From contig JAYJMM010000114.1 of NCBI GenBank assembly GCA_037349105.1, forward strand, positions 2,657,501-2,721,500: a DNA stretch of 64,000 nucleotides, read 5' to 3'. The position numbers and the translations under genes are program-made. The notes below the pieces were generated by a model, which was not told where the DNA came from, made no database searches, and was given only the letters and a program-made list of their open reading frames with translations. Below are positions 52,327-63,234 of this stretch, one piece after another; within the stretch, counting starts at the first letter, position 1, and each line of letters starts with the position of its first letter. This DNA is from Limnomonas spitsbergensis. Lineage: Eukaryota; Chlorophyta; Chlorophyceae; Chlamydomonadales.

Positions 52327-55300
52327 TATCGGGTGAAGGGTGGCGCATGTTGGGGGCTGCTGTGGGGTGTGGTATCGGGTGAAGGGTGGCGCATGTTGGG
52401 GGCTGCTGTAGGGGGGGGGGGGTATCGGGTGAAGGGTGGCGCATGTGGGGGGTTACTGTGTGTGTGTGTGTGTGGGGGGGGGGGTATCGGGTGAAGGGTG
52501 GCGCATGTTGGGGGCTGCTGTGGGGTGTGGTATCGGGTGAAGGGTGGCGCATGTTGGGGGGCTGGTGTGGGGTGTGGTATCGGGTGAAGGGTGGCGCATG
52601 TGGGGTCTGCTGTGGGCTTTTGGTCTTACGGGCCCTCCCCCATGGTGACCTGAACTGCTTGAGTTGGGGATGACCACCACATTAAATTATAGAACATTCT
52701 TGTGACATCTAGGTTGGTGCTAGGTCGGTGTGTCCAGGAGCAAAGAGGCGTCCCAACATGGGTGTGGCAGCCTGTTTATATCGCTGTTTAGTTCAGGGTT
52801 CAGCTGCAGCTATTGAGGCCAGGAAGTAGCTGAATTGTAGGTGAATTGTAAGTGGCACACGCTTTTGGGTCGTGTGCTTGCAGTTGCGATGACCTGAGGT
52901 CCATTCACACTTGCACCTCCCCTGCTAGCCCTGGCCTTGCAATCCTGACCTGATCCTGAAAGGGCTGGTTCTGCGGATTCTCCAATCCGGCCGCGTACAG
53001 TTCGCCTTCCCTGAGGTTCCCTTACCCCATGCTCCCCTACTCCTTGCTCCCCTATTCCCCGCTCCCCTATTCCCCACTAATCTGATTCCCGCTCCCCTAT
53101 TCCCCGCTCCCCTATTCCCCACTAATCTGATTCCCGCTCCCCTATTCCCTGCTCCCCTATTCCCAGCTCCCCTATTCCCTGCTCCCCTATTCCCCGCTCC
53201 CCTATTCCCCACTAATCTGATTCCCGCTCCCCTATTCCCTGCTCCCCTATTCCCTGCTCCCCTATTCCCTGCTCCCCTATTCCCCACTAATCTGATTCCC
53301 GCTCCCCTATTCCCTGCTCCCCTATTCCCTGCTCCCCTATTCCCTGCTCCCCTATTCCCCGCTCCCCTATTCCCCACTAATCTGATTCCCGCTCCCCTAT
53401 TCCCTGCTCCCCTATTCCCTGCTCCCCTATTCCCTGCTCCCCTATTCCCCGCTCCCCTATTCCCTGCTCCCCTATTCCCTGCTCCCCTATTCCCTGCTCC
53501 CCTATTCCCCGCTCCCCTATTCCCGGCTCCCCTATTCCCTGCTCCCCTATTCCCTGCTCCCCTATTCCCTGCTCCCCTATTCCCTGCTCCCCTATTCCCC
53601 GCTCCCCTATTCCCTGCTCCCCTATTCCCTGCTCCCCTATTCCCCACTAATCTGATTCCCGCTCCCCTATTCCCTGCTCCCCTATTCCCTGCTCCCCTAT
53701 TCCCCGCTCCCCCATTCCCCACTAATCTGATTCCCGCTCCCCTATTCCCTGCTCCCCTATTCCCTGCTCCCCTATTCCCCGCTCCCCTATTCCCTGCTCC
53801 CCTATTCCCCGCTCCCCTATTCCCTGCTCCCCTATTCCCTGCTCCCCTATTCCCCGCTCCCCTATTCCCTGCTCCCCTATTCCCTGCTCCCCTATTCCCT
53901 GCTCCCCTATTCCCTGCTCCCCTATTCCCTGCTCCCCTATTCCCTGCTCCCCTATTCCCTGCTCCCCTATTCCCTGCTCCCCTATTCCCTGCTCCCCTAT
54001 TCCCCGCTCCCCTATTCCCTGCTCCCCTATTCCCTGCTCCCCTATTCCCTGCTCCCCTATTCCCTGCTCCCCTATTCCCTGCTCCCCTATTCCCCGCTCC
54101 CCTATTCCCCACTAATCTGATTCCCGCTCCCCTATTCCCTGCTCCCCTATTCCCTGCTCCCCTATTCCCCGCTCCCCTATTCCCTGCTCCCCTATTCCCC
54201 GCTCCCCTATTCCCTGCTCCCCTATTCCCTGCTCCCCTATTCCCCGCTCCCCTATTCCCTGCTCCCATTTTCCCTGCTCCCCTATTCCCTGCTCCCCTAT
54301 TCCCTGCTCCCCTATTCCCTGCTCCCCTATTCCCTGCTCCCCTATTCCCTGCTCCCCTATTCCCTGCTCCCCTATTCCCTGCTCCCCTATTCCCTGCTCC
54401 CCTATTCCCTGCTCCCCTATTCCCCGCTCCCCTATTCCCTGCTCCCCTATTCCCTGCTCCCCTATTCCCCGCTCCCCTATTCCCTGCTCCCCTATTCCCC
54501 GCTCCCCTATTCCCTGCTCCCCTATTCCCTGCTCCCCTATTCCCCGCTCCCCTATTCCCTGCTCCCCTATTCCCTGCTCCCCTATTCCCTGCTCCCCTAT
54601 TCCCTGCTCCCCTATTCCCTGCTCCCCTATTCCCTGCTCCCCTATTCCCTGCTCCCCTATTCCCTGCTCCCCTATTCCCTGCTCCCCTATTCCCTGCTCC
54701 CCTATTCCCTGCTCCCCTATTCCCCGCTCCCCTATTCCCTGCTCCCCTATTCCCTGCTCCCCTATTCCCTGCTCCCCTATTCCCTGCTCCCCTATTCCCT
54801 GCTCCCCTATTCCCCGCTCCCCTATTCCCCACTAATCTGATTCCCGCTCCCCTATTCCCTGCTCCCCTATTCCCTGCTCCCCTATTCCCCGCTCCCCTAT
54901 TCCCTGCTCCCCTATTCCCCGCTCCCCTATTCCCTGCTCCCCTATTCCCTGCTCCCCTATTCCCCGCTCCCCTATTCCCTGCTCCCCTATTCCCTGCTCC
55001 CCTATTCCCTGCTCCCCTATTCCCTGCTCCCCTATTCCCTGCTCCCCTATTCCCTGCTCCCCTATTCCCTGCTCCCCTATTCCCTGCTCCCCTATTCCCT
55101 GCTCCCCTATTCCCTGCTCCCCTATTCCCTGCTCCCCTATTCCCTGCTCCCCTATTCCCTGCTCCCCTATTCCCTGCTCCCCTATTCCCTGCTCCCCTAT
55201 TCCCTGCTCCCTTATTCCCCGCTCCCCTATTCCCTGCTCCCCTATTCCCCGCTCCCCTATTCCCTGCTCCCCTATTCCCCGCTCCCCTATTCCCTGCTCC

Positions 55301-58300
55301 CCTATTCCCTGCTCCCCTATTCCCTGCTCCCCTATTCCCTGCTCCCCTATTCCCTGCTCCCCTATTCCCCGCTCCCCTATTCCCCACTAATCTGATTCCC
55401 GCTCCCCTATTCCCTGCTCCCCTATTCCCTGCTCCCCTATTCCCTGCTCCCCTATTCCCTGCTCCCCTATTCCCTGCTCCCCTATTCCCCGCTCCCCTAT
55501 TCCCTGCTCCCCTATTCCCTGCTCCCCTATTCCCTGCTCCCCTATTCCCTGCTCCCCTATTCCCTGCTCCCCTATTCCCTGCTCCCCTATTCCCTGCTCC
55601 CCTATTCCCTGCTCCCCTATTCCCTGCTCCCCTATTCCCTGCTCCCCTATTCCCTGCTCCCCTATTCCCTGCTCCCCTATTCCCTGCTCCCCTATTCCCT
55701 GCTCCCCTATTCCCTGCTCCCCTATTCCCTGCTCCCCTATTCCCTGCTCCCCTATTCCCTGCTCCCCTATTCCCTGCTCCCCTATTCCCTGCTCCCCTAT
55801 TCCCTGCTCCCCTATTCCCTGCTCCCCTATTCCCTGCTCCCCTATTCCCTGCTCCCCTATTCCCCGCTCCCCTATTCCCTGCTCCCCTATTCCCTGCTCC
55901 CCTATTCCCTGCTCCCCTATTCCCCGCTCCCCTATTCCCTGCTCCCCTATTCCCCGCTCCCCTATTCCCTGCTCCCCTATTCCCTGCTCCCCTATTCCCC
56001 GCTCCCCTATTCCCTGCTCCCCTATTCCCTGCTCCCCTATTCCCAGCTCCCCTATTCCCTGCTCCCCTATTCCCTGCTCCCCTATTCCCTGCTCCCCTAT
56101 TCCCCGCTCCCCTATTCCCTGCTCCCCTATTCCCTGCTCCCCTATTCCCTGCTCCCCTATTCCCCGCTCCCCTATTCCCTGCTCCCCTATTCCCTGCTCC
56201 CCTATTCCCTGCTCCCCTATTCCCTGCTCCCCTATTCCCTGCTCCCCTATTCCCTGCTCCCCTATTCCCTGCTCCCCTATTCCCTGCTCCCCTATTCCCT
56301 GCTCCCCTATTCCCTGCTCCCCTATTCCCTGCTCCCTTATTCCCTGCTCCCCTATTCCCTGCTCCCCTATTCCCTGCTCCCCTATTCCCTGCTCCCCTAT
56401 TCCCTGCTCCCCTATTCCCCGCTCCCCTATTCCCTGCTCCCCTATTCCCTGCTCCCCTATTCCCTGCTCCCCTATTCCCTGCTCCCCTATTCCCTGCTCC
56501 CCTATTCCCTGCTCCCCTATTCCCTGCTCCCCTATTCCCTGCTCCCCTATTCCCTGCTCCCCTATTCCCCGCTCCCCTATTCCCTGCTCCCCTATTCCCT
56601 GCTCCCCTATTCCCCGCTCCCCTTTTCCCTGCTCCCCTATTCCCTGCTCCCCTATTCCCTGCTCCCCTATTCCCTGCTCCCCTATTCCCTGCTCCCCTAT
56701 TCCCTGCTCCCCTATTCCCTGCTCCCCTATTCCCTGCTCCCCTATTCCCTGCTCCCCTATTCCCTGCTCCCCTATTCCCTGCTCCCCTATTCCCTGCTCC
56801 CCTATTCCCTGCTCCCCTATTCCCTGCTCCCCTATTCCCTGCTCCCCTATTCCCTGCTCCCCTATTCCCTGCTCCCCTATTCCATGCTCCCCTATTCCAT
56901 GCTCCCCTATTCCCTGCTCCCCTATTCCCTGCTCCCCTATTCCCTGCTCCCCTATTCCCTGCTCCCCTATTCCCTGCTCCCCTATTCCCTGCTCCCCTAT
57001 TCCCTGCTCCCCTATTCCCTGCTCCCCTATTCCCTGCTCCCCTATTCCCTGCTCCCCTATTCCCTGCTCCCCTATTCCCTGCTCCCCTATTCCCTGCTCC
57101 CCTATTCCCTGCTCCCCTATTCCCTGCTCCCCTATTCCCTGCTCCCCTATTCCCTGCTCCCCTATTCCCTGCTCCCCTATTCCCTGCTCCCCTATTCCCT
57201 GCTCCCCTATTCCCTGCTCCCCTATTCCCTGCTCCCCTATTCCCTGCTCCCCTATTCCCTGCTCCCCTATTCCCTGCTCCCCTATTCCCTGCTCCCCTAT
57301 TCCCTGCTCCCCTATTCCCTGCTCCCCTATTCCCTGCTCCCCTATTCCCCGCTCCCCTATTCCCCGCTCCCCTATTCCCTGCTCCCCTATTCCCTGCTCC
57401 CCTATTCCCTGCTCCCCTATTCCCTGCTCCCCTATTCCCTGCTCCCCTATTCCCTGCTCCCCTATTCCCTGCTCCCCTATTCCCTGCTCCCCTATTCCCT
57501 GCTCCCCTATTCCCTGCTCCCCTATTCCCTGCTCCCCTATTCCCTGCTCCCCTATTCCCTGCTCCCCTATTCCCTGCTCCCCTATTCCCTGCTCCCCTAT
57601 TCCCCGCTCCCCTATTCCCCGCTCCCCTATTCCCTGCTCCCCTATTCCCTGCTCCCCTATTCCCTGCTCCCCTATTCCCTGCTCCCCTATTCCCTGCTCC
57701 CCTATTCCCTGCTCCCCTATTCCCTGCTCCCCTATTCCCTGCTCCCCTATTCCCTGCTCCCCTATTCCCTGCTCCCCTATTCCCTGCTCCCCTATTCCCT
57801 GCTCCCCTATTCCCTGCTCCCCTATTCCCTGCTCCCCTATTCCCTGCTCCCCTATTCCCTGCTCCCCTATTCCCTGCTCCCCTATTCCCTGCTCCCCTAT
57901 TCCCTGCTCCCCTATTCCCTGCTCCCCTATTCCCCGCTCCCCTATTCCCCGCTCCCCTATTCCCTGCTCCCCTATTCCCTGCTCCCCTATTCCCTGCTCC
58001 CCTATTCCCTGCTCCCCTATTCCCTGCTCCCCTATTCCCTGCTCCCCTATTCCCTGCTCCCCTATTCCCTGCTCCCCTATTCCCTGCTCCCCTATTCCCT
58101 GCTCCCCTATTCCCTGCTCCCCTATTCCCTGCTCCCCTATTCCCTGCTCCCCTATTCCCCGCTCCCCTATTCCCTGCTCCCCTATTCCCTGCTCCCCTAT
58201 TCCCTGCTCCCCTATTCCCTGCTCCCCTATTCCCTGCTCCCCTATTCCCTGCTCCCCTATTCCCTGCTCCCCTATTCCCTGCTCCCCTATTCCCTGCTCC

Positions 58301-61300
58301 CCTATTCCCTGCTCCCCTATTCCCTGCTCCCCTATTCCCTGCTCCCCTATTCCCTGCTCCCCTATTCCCTGCTCCCCTATTCCCTGCTCCCCTATTCCCT
58401 GCTCCCCTATTCCCTGCTCCCCTATTCCCTGCTCCCCTATTCCCTGCTCCCCTATTCCCTGCTCCCCTATTCCCTGCTCCCCTATTCCCTGCTCCCCTAT
58501 TCCCTGCTCCCCTATTCCCTGCTCCCCTATTCCCTGCTCCCCTATTCCCTGCTCCCCTATTCCCTGCTCCCCTATTCCCTGCTCCCCTATTCCCTGCTCC
58601 CCTATTCCCTGCTCCCCTATTCCCCGCTCCCCTATTCCCTTCTCCCCTATTCCCTGCTCCCCTATTCCCCGCTCCCCTATTCCCCGCTCCCCTATTCCCT
58701 GCTCCCCTATTCCCTGCTCCCCTATTCCCTGCTCCCCTATTCCCTGCTCCCCTATTCCCTGCTCCCCTATTCCCTGCTCCCCTATTCCCTGCTCCCCTAT
58801 TCCCTGCTCCCCTATTCCCTGCTCCCCTATTCCCTGCTCCCCTATTCCCTGCTCCCCTATTCCCTGCTCCCCTATTCCCTGCTCCCCTATTCCCTGCTCC
58901 CCTATTCCCTGCTCCCCTATTCCCCGCTCCCCTATTCCCCGCTCCCCTATTCCCTGCTCCCCTATTCCCTGCTCCCCTATTCCCTGCTCCCCTATTCCCT
59001 GCTCCCCTATTCCCTGCTCCCCTATTCCCTGCTCCCCTATTCCCTGCTCCCCTATTCCCTGCTCCCCTATTCCCTGCTCCCCTATTCCCTGCTCCCCTAT
59101 TCCCTGCTCCCCTATTCCCTGCTCCCCTATTCCCTGCTCCCCTATTCCCTGCTCCCCTATTCCCTGCTCCCCTATTCCCTGCTCCCCTATTCCCTGCTCC
59201 CCTATTCCCTGCTCCCCTATTCCCTGCTCCCCTATTCCCTGCTCCCCTATTCCCCACTTTCCTTTCCACGCTCCCATGTCAGGTCAACCCCCGGCACTGA
59301 CGGGAGGTCCTTGCTGCGAACGCCCGCTATGACCCCCGTCGTGGACGGGCCCGATGCCACCCCAGGGGGCGGGGGCGCCAGCGCGTGGCAGCTCGCCCCG
59401 GATGGCGCTTCGCTGCTGGACATCGAGCTGCGCGCGCCCGGGATGGGCCTGGATACGTACTTGGCCAAGAACACTGGCGAGGATAACGCGTCCTTTGCCA
59501 GCATTATCGAGGAGGAGCAGAAGAAGAAGATGGTGAAGGTGGGGTGAGGCGATGAGGGGGGTGGCAGATGCTCTTAATGTGTTGGTGGGTGGTGGGGGGA
59601 AGGTGGGGTGAGGCGATGAGGAGGGTGGGAGATGCTCTTAATGTGTTGGTGGGGTGGTGGGGGGAAGGTGGGGTGAGGCGATGAGGAGGGTGGGAGATGC
59701 TCTTAATGTGTTGGTGGGGTGGTGGGGGGAAGGTGGGGTGAGGCGATGAGGAGGGTGGGAGATGCTCTTAATGTGTTGGTGGGGTGGTGGGGGGAAGGTG
59801 GGGTGAGGCGATGAGGAGGGTGGGAGATGCTCTTAATGTGTTGGTGGGGTGGTGGGGGGAAGGTGGGGTGAGGCGATGAGGAGGGTGGGAGATGCTCTTA
59901 ATGTGTTGGTGGGGTGGTGGGGGGAAGGTGGGGTGAGGCGATGAGGAGGGTGGGAGATGCTCTTGGTGGGTGCGGGGGGGAATGGTGGGATGAGGTGTTG
60001 AAGGGAGGTGGAAGGTGCTCTTAGTGAGTTAGTGGGCAGGAGGAAGGTGGGGTGCAGGGGAAGACGGGATGAAGGGGTTGACGGGTGATGAGGGGGGCGG
60101 GGATGATACATGGGTAGGATGGGGGAGGGATTAGGCGAGTCAGAGAGGGGAGGATGGGACGGGCGTTTGTGAGGGGGGGAGGAAGGCCAGGGTTGGAGGG
60201 ATACGGGGAGATAACCTAGTTGAGATGGGTGTGAAAAAGGGGAATAATGAGCAGCATGCCCAGCGTATGCTGTGTCCATCCGACGGAACGGAGGGCGAGG
60301 ATTGAGCTTTCGAAAGCTGTGTTGTGCTTTGACCCGAAACCCTAAACCCTAAACCCTAAACCCTAAACCGAAACAGGCGGTGCTCATCGACGTTCTTTGG
60401 TGGCCTCGGAGCAGCATGTCCCTCTAAAAAGCCCCGAGGGATCTCCCAGAAGTTGCGTTTGCCAGTGCTGATTTGTGGGTGTATTTCAGCAATACTAAAG
60501 CCGCATCTCGTCCCGGGCGTCCGGCGCATCAAGCCCTGCTGCTGGGTCCACCAGCAGTCAGCCAGTCATAGTTTAGTCGCAATCGGCCCATCGGTGGCAT
60601 CTCGGCCGCACCCCCACACAAAGCTTTGTGCGAGCTGAAGAGAAAACTGTTGTCTCGCAGAGAAACCCTGAAACCTGAAACCTGAAACCTGAACCCTAAT
60701 ACCTAATCCCTGACTTGCCCTGCAGTACAAGCACCACCTCGATGACAAGAATCTGCCGCCTCCGCTGCTGCTGGCGGGTGCCAACCAGACCGATGAATTC
60801 GGTAGCAGCGGCCAGGGCTGCATGACCCTCGCCATGCGCCAGCATGTGCCGCGCAACCAGCTCTTCTACTTCAAGGATCATGTGAGCAGGGCTTCGCAGA
60901 GATGGAGGGGATGCGTTGTGAGGGTTGAGGGATGTGTTGTGAGGGTTGAGGGATGTGTTGTGAGGGTTGAGGGATGTGTTGTGAGGGTTGAGGGATGTGT
61001 TGTGAGGGTTGAGGGATGTGTTGTGAGGGTTGAGGGATGTGTTGTGAGGGTTGAGGGATGTGTTGTGAGGGTTGAGGGATGTGTTGTGAGGGTTGAGGGA
61101 TGTGTTGAGAGGGTTGAGGGATGTGTTGTGAGGGTTGAGGGATGTGTTGTGAGGGTTGAGGGATGTGTTGTGAGGGTTGAGGGATGTGTTGAGAGGGTTG
61201 AGGGATGTGTTGAGAGGGTTGAGGGATGTGTTGTGAGGGTTGAGGGATGTGTTGTGAGGGTTGAGGGATGTGTTGAGAGGGTTGAGGGATGTGTTGAGAG

Positions 61301-62166
61301 GGTTGAGGGATGTGTTGTGAGGGTTGAGGAATGTGTTGTGAGGGTTTGAGGGATGTGTTGTGAGGGTTGAGGAATGTGTTGTGAGGGTTGAGGGATGTGT
61401 TGTGAGGGTTGAGGGATGTGTTGTGAGGGTTGAGGAATGTGTTGTGAGGGTTGAGGGATGTGTTGTGAGGGTTGAGGGATGTGTTGTGAGGGTTGAGAGA
61501 TGTGTTGTGAGGGTTGAGGAATGTGTTGTGAGGGTTGAGGAATGTGTTGTGAGGGTTGAGGGATGTGTTGTGAGGGTTGAGAGATGTGTTGAGAGGGTTG
61601 AGGGATGTGTTGTGAGGGTTGAGGAATGTGTTGTGAGGGTTGAGGGATGTGTTGTGAGGGTTGAGGGATGTGTTGAGAGGGTTGAGGGATGTGTTGAGAG
61701 GGTTGAAGGATGTGTTGTGAGGGTTGAGGGATTTGTCGTGAGGGTTCAGGGGTGAGTCGTAGGGGTTGAGGGATGAGATGTGAGGAGCCAGAAATGAGTT
61801 GTGAGGTTTGAGGGATGCATTGTGAGGGTCCAGAGATGAGTTGTGAAGATGAGTGCTTTCTGACGGCTGAACCGCCGTGTTCTTTGGAACTCACCCTTAA
61901 CCCTGACCGCTGAACATGTATGTCCCCCCACCACTACCGCCCACAGGCCCAGCTGACTGACGCGGAGCTCGCCGAGCGTGCCATCGGCCCGCCCAAGGCG
62001 GTGGTGAGCAGGAACACGCGCTTGCCCGCCTCGCACGGGTGGAACGTACAGACAGACCCGGCGGTCGCCGCTGCGCTGGCCGCGGCAGCCGCTGCCTCGG
62101 TGCGGGCTGGCGGCAGCGCGACGCCGGCTGGGTTTGACCGGCTGGGCACGCCCAGCTTCACGCCGG
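50803..62166 (+). CDS. ESS2: Splicing factor ESS2 (DGCR14/Bis1 family), 3' part beyond the window
   Basis: ESS2 proteins associate with the spliceosome in the nucleus. Five exons join in phase: 50803-50945, 51419-51679, 59283-59538, 60726-60881 and 61947-62166 (open, phase 1), giving 345 codons so far. Family landmarks in order: [18 protein letters not shown] at residues about 36-53, the N-terminal signature of DGCR14; [36 protein letters not shown] (about 195-214), the central SEDNASF block; [10 protein letters not shown], corresponding to the LMYYP region; VVSRNTRL and LGTPSFTPG. The start is the first ATG in frame in a plausible context (alternatives lie at 50806 and 50812). The C-terminal third, normally containing MTWG, is not found before 64000. 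Intron 2 is 7.6 kb, most of it a 15-bp array. Confidence 0.92.
51690..52620 (+). repeat. G-rich array after ESS2 exon 2, about 45-60 bp unit
   Basis: About 16 copies of TATCGGGTGAAGGGTGGCG, CATGTTGGGGGCTGCTGT and a G-run of 5-14 bases; some units contain (TG)n. The core GGGTGAAGGG resembles the exon donor GGGCTG|GTGAGGGCGG at 51679/51680, so an origin from the donor edge is possible but less clear than at other sites. The sense strand is extremely G-rich. Confidence 0.9.
53030..59258 (+). repeat. 6.2-kb array of a 15-bp unit (CCCTATTCCCTGCTC), about 415 copies, in ESS2 intron 2
   Basis: The unit is pyrimidine-rich on the ESS2 sense strand and varies mainly at one base (CCCTGCTC or CCCCGCTC). 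From 53080 to about 55400 a longer variant, CCCACTAATCTGATTCCCGC, interrupts the array every 60-700 bp; it is absent afterwards, so the two halves differ in history. Because 15 is a multiple of three and the unit has no stop, both strands are open for thousands of bases (GNRGA, IGEQG and PYSLL repeats). These frames lie within an intron and are not called as genes. The array ends 25 bp before the exon 3 acceptor at 59282. Confidence 0.98.
59539..59960 (+). repeat. Donor-edge array after ESS2 exon 3, about 65-bp unit, 7 copies
   Basis: The true boundary is GTGAAG|GTGGGGTGAGGCG (59538/59539). GGGAAG|GTGGGGTGAGGCG followed by ATGAGGAGGGTGGGAGATG and CTCTTAATGTGTTGGTGG recurs every 64-65 bp (59602, 59667 and on). 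Confidence 0.93.
60340..60367 (+). repeat. Interstitial telomere-type repeat (CCCTAAA)4
   Basis: Four perfect CCCTAAA units inside an ESS2 intron. Looser CCCTAAA/CCCTGAA words occur in many other introns here (for example 31368-31380, 34440-34500 and 60660-60710). Confidence 0.9.
60905..61800 (+). repeat. 21-bp array after ESS2 exon 4, about 42 copies
   Basis: Unit GATGTGTTGTGAGGGTTGAG + G. It begins 24 bp after the donor GGATCAT|GTGAGCAGGG (60881/60882), and its GGATGTGTTGTGAGGG loosely resembles that junction. The last few units are diverged (GTCGTGAGGGTTCAGG). Confidence 0.95.
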
Positions 62167-62559
62167 GTGGGTCTTTCTACTATAGAGGGGGTTGGGCTTT
62201 GGGCCGCTTCATTCCAAGTGGTTCTTCATTGGCTGCGGCCTAGTGCCGGATGTTGTGCGTCGCTGGTTTTGTGTGAGAGTGTTGGAAACACGGTTGTGCT
62301 TAGCTGGAAGGTTGTGGAAGTTTGCGCAGGCTGCGTGGCTGGAGGGAACAGAATGGCAGAGCGCGCAGAAGACGGGGAGCAAGCGTAGCTCGGTCGTCCT
62401 TGAGCCAGATACAGTGCTGCCGCCACCCTGCTTCAGCCCATTCGCACCTGGTCAGCACTGGATTCCCAGGCGCATGCTTTTCCTGCCCCGCCCCGGATGC
62501 GACTTGTCACCGTGCTTCTTCCTGACGCACCCTTACAAGCCGGGTGTGCGCCAGCGGTG

Positions 62560-62730
62560 GACACCTCAGAGTGGACACCTCAGAGTGGACACCTCAAGAG
62601 TGGACACCTCAGAGTGGACACCTCAGAGTGGACACCTCAAGAGTGGACACCTCAGAGTGGACACCTCAGAGTAGACACCTCAGAGTGGACACCTCAAGAG
62701 TGGACACCTCAGAGTGGACACCTCAGAGTC
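62560..62730 (+). repeat. 14-15 bp array GTGGACACCTCAGA
   Basis: About twelve copies of GTGGACACCTCAGA, with every third or so reading GTGGACACCTCAAGA, which gives a higher-order period of about 43 bp. Confidence 0.93.
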
Positions 62731-63234
62731 CACCTTCCAGGCCCAACAGGGGCCTGCCTTATATTGGCCTACACAGACACATGTCCAAACAGCATGGCTG
62801 GCTGCAAAAGGGCATTCGAAACCGGAGGCCAGAGGAGGCAGCTGAATTGTAGAGGCGCTGGCTTGGTACTGAGTCGAAGCACCTGGCCTTGCAGAGACTG
62901 AGGCAGTGGTGGCATGCAGTGGAGTCACAGCCAATTGGCCACCGACGAAAATGGTGAAATTCGAAATACGGCTTGCTGAGACTGAGGCCATGGTTGCATG
63001 TTCCTCTTTACCCGAAGGGTCTGCCCTGTTGCAGGTCCTGGTTTGGTTGGGGCGTCACAGGGTGTAGGGCTTATAAGAAAAAACTCCTAAACTCTTGACC
63101 AGGAGGGTCAAGATTGAGGGTTTGGAAACCCTCGGCCCTGAACACTTGACCAGAAGGGTTAAGGCTGAGGGTTTGGAAACTCACGACCCTGAACTCTTGA
63201 CCAGAAGGGCCTGAACCCTCGACCAGGTGCTGGA

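Noticed and set aside
52925..59269. Giant open frames (2114 and 1296 codons minus, 887 codons plus) of GNRGA, IGEQG and PYSLL repeats
   Set aside because: They follow from a stop-free 15-bp unit whose length is a multiple of three, are open on both strands, and lie in an ESS2 intron. There is no start context, domain or exon structure.
60878..61894. 338-codon minus-strand frame (HIPQPSQ repeats)
   Set aside because: Product of the 21-bp array antisense to an ESS2 intron.
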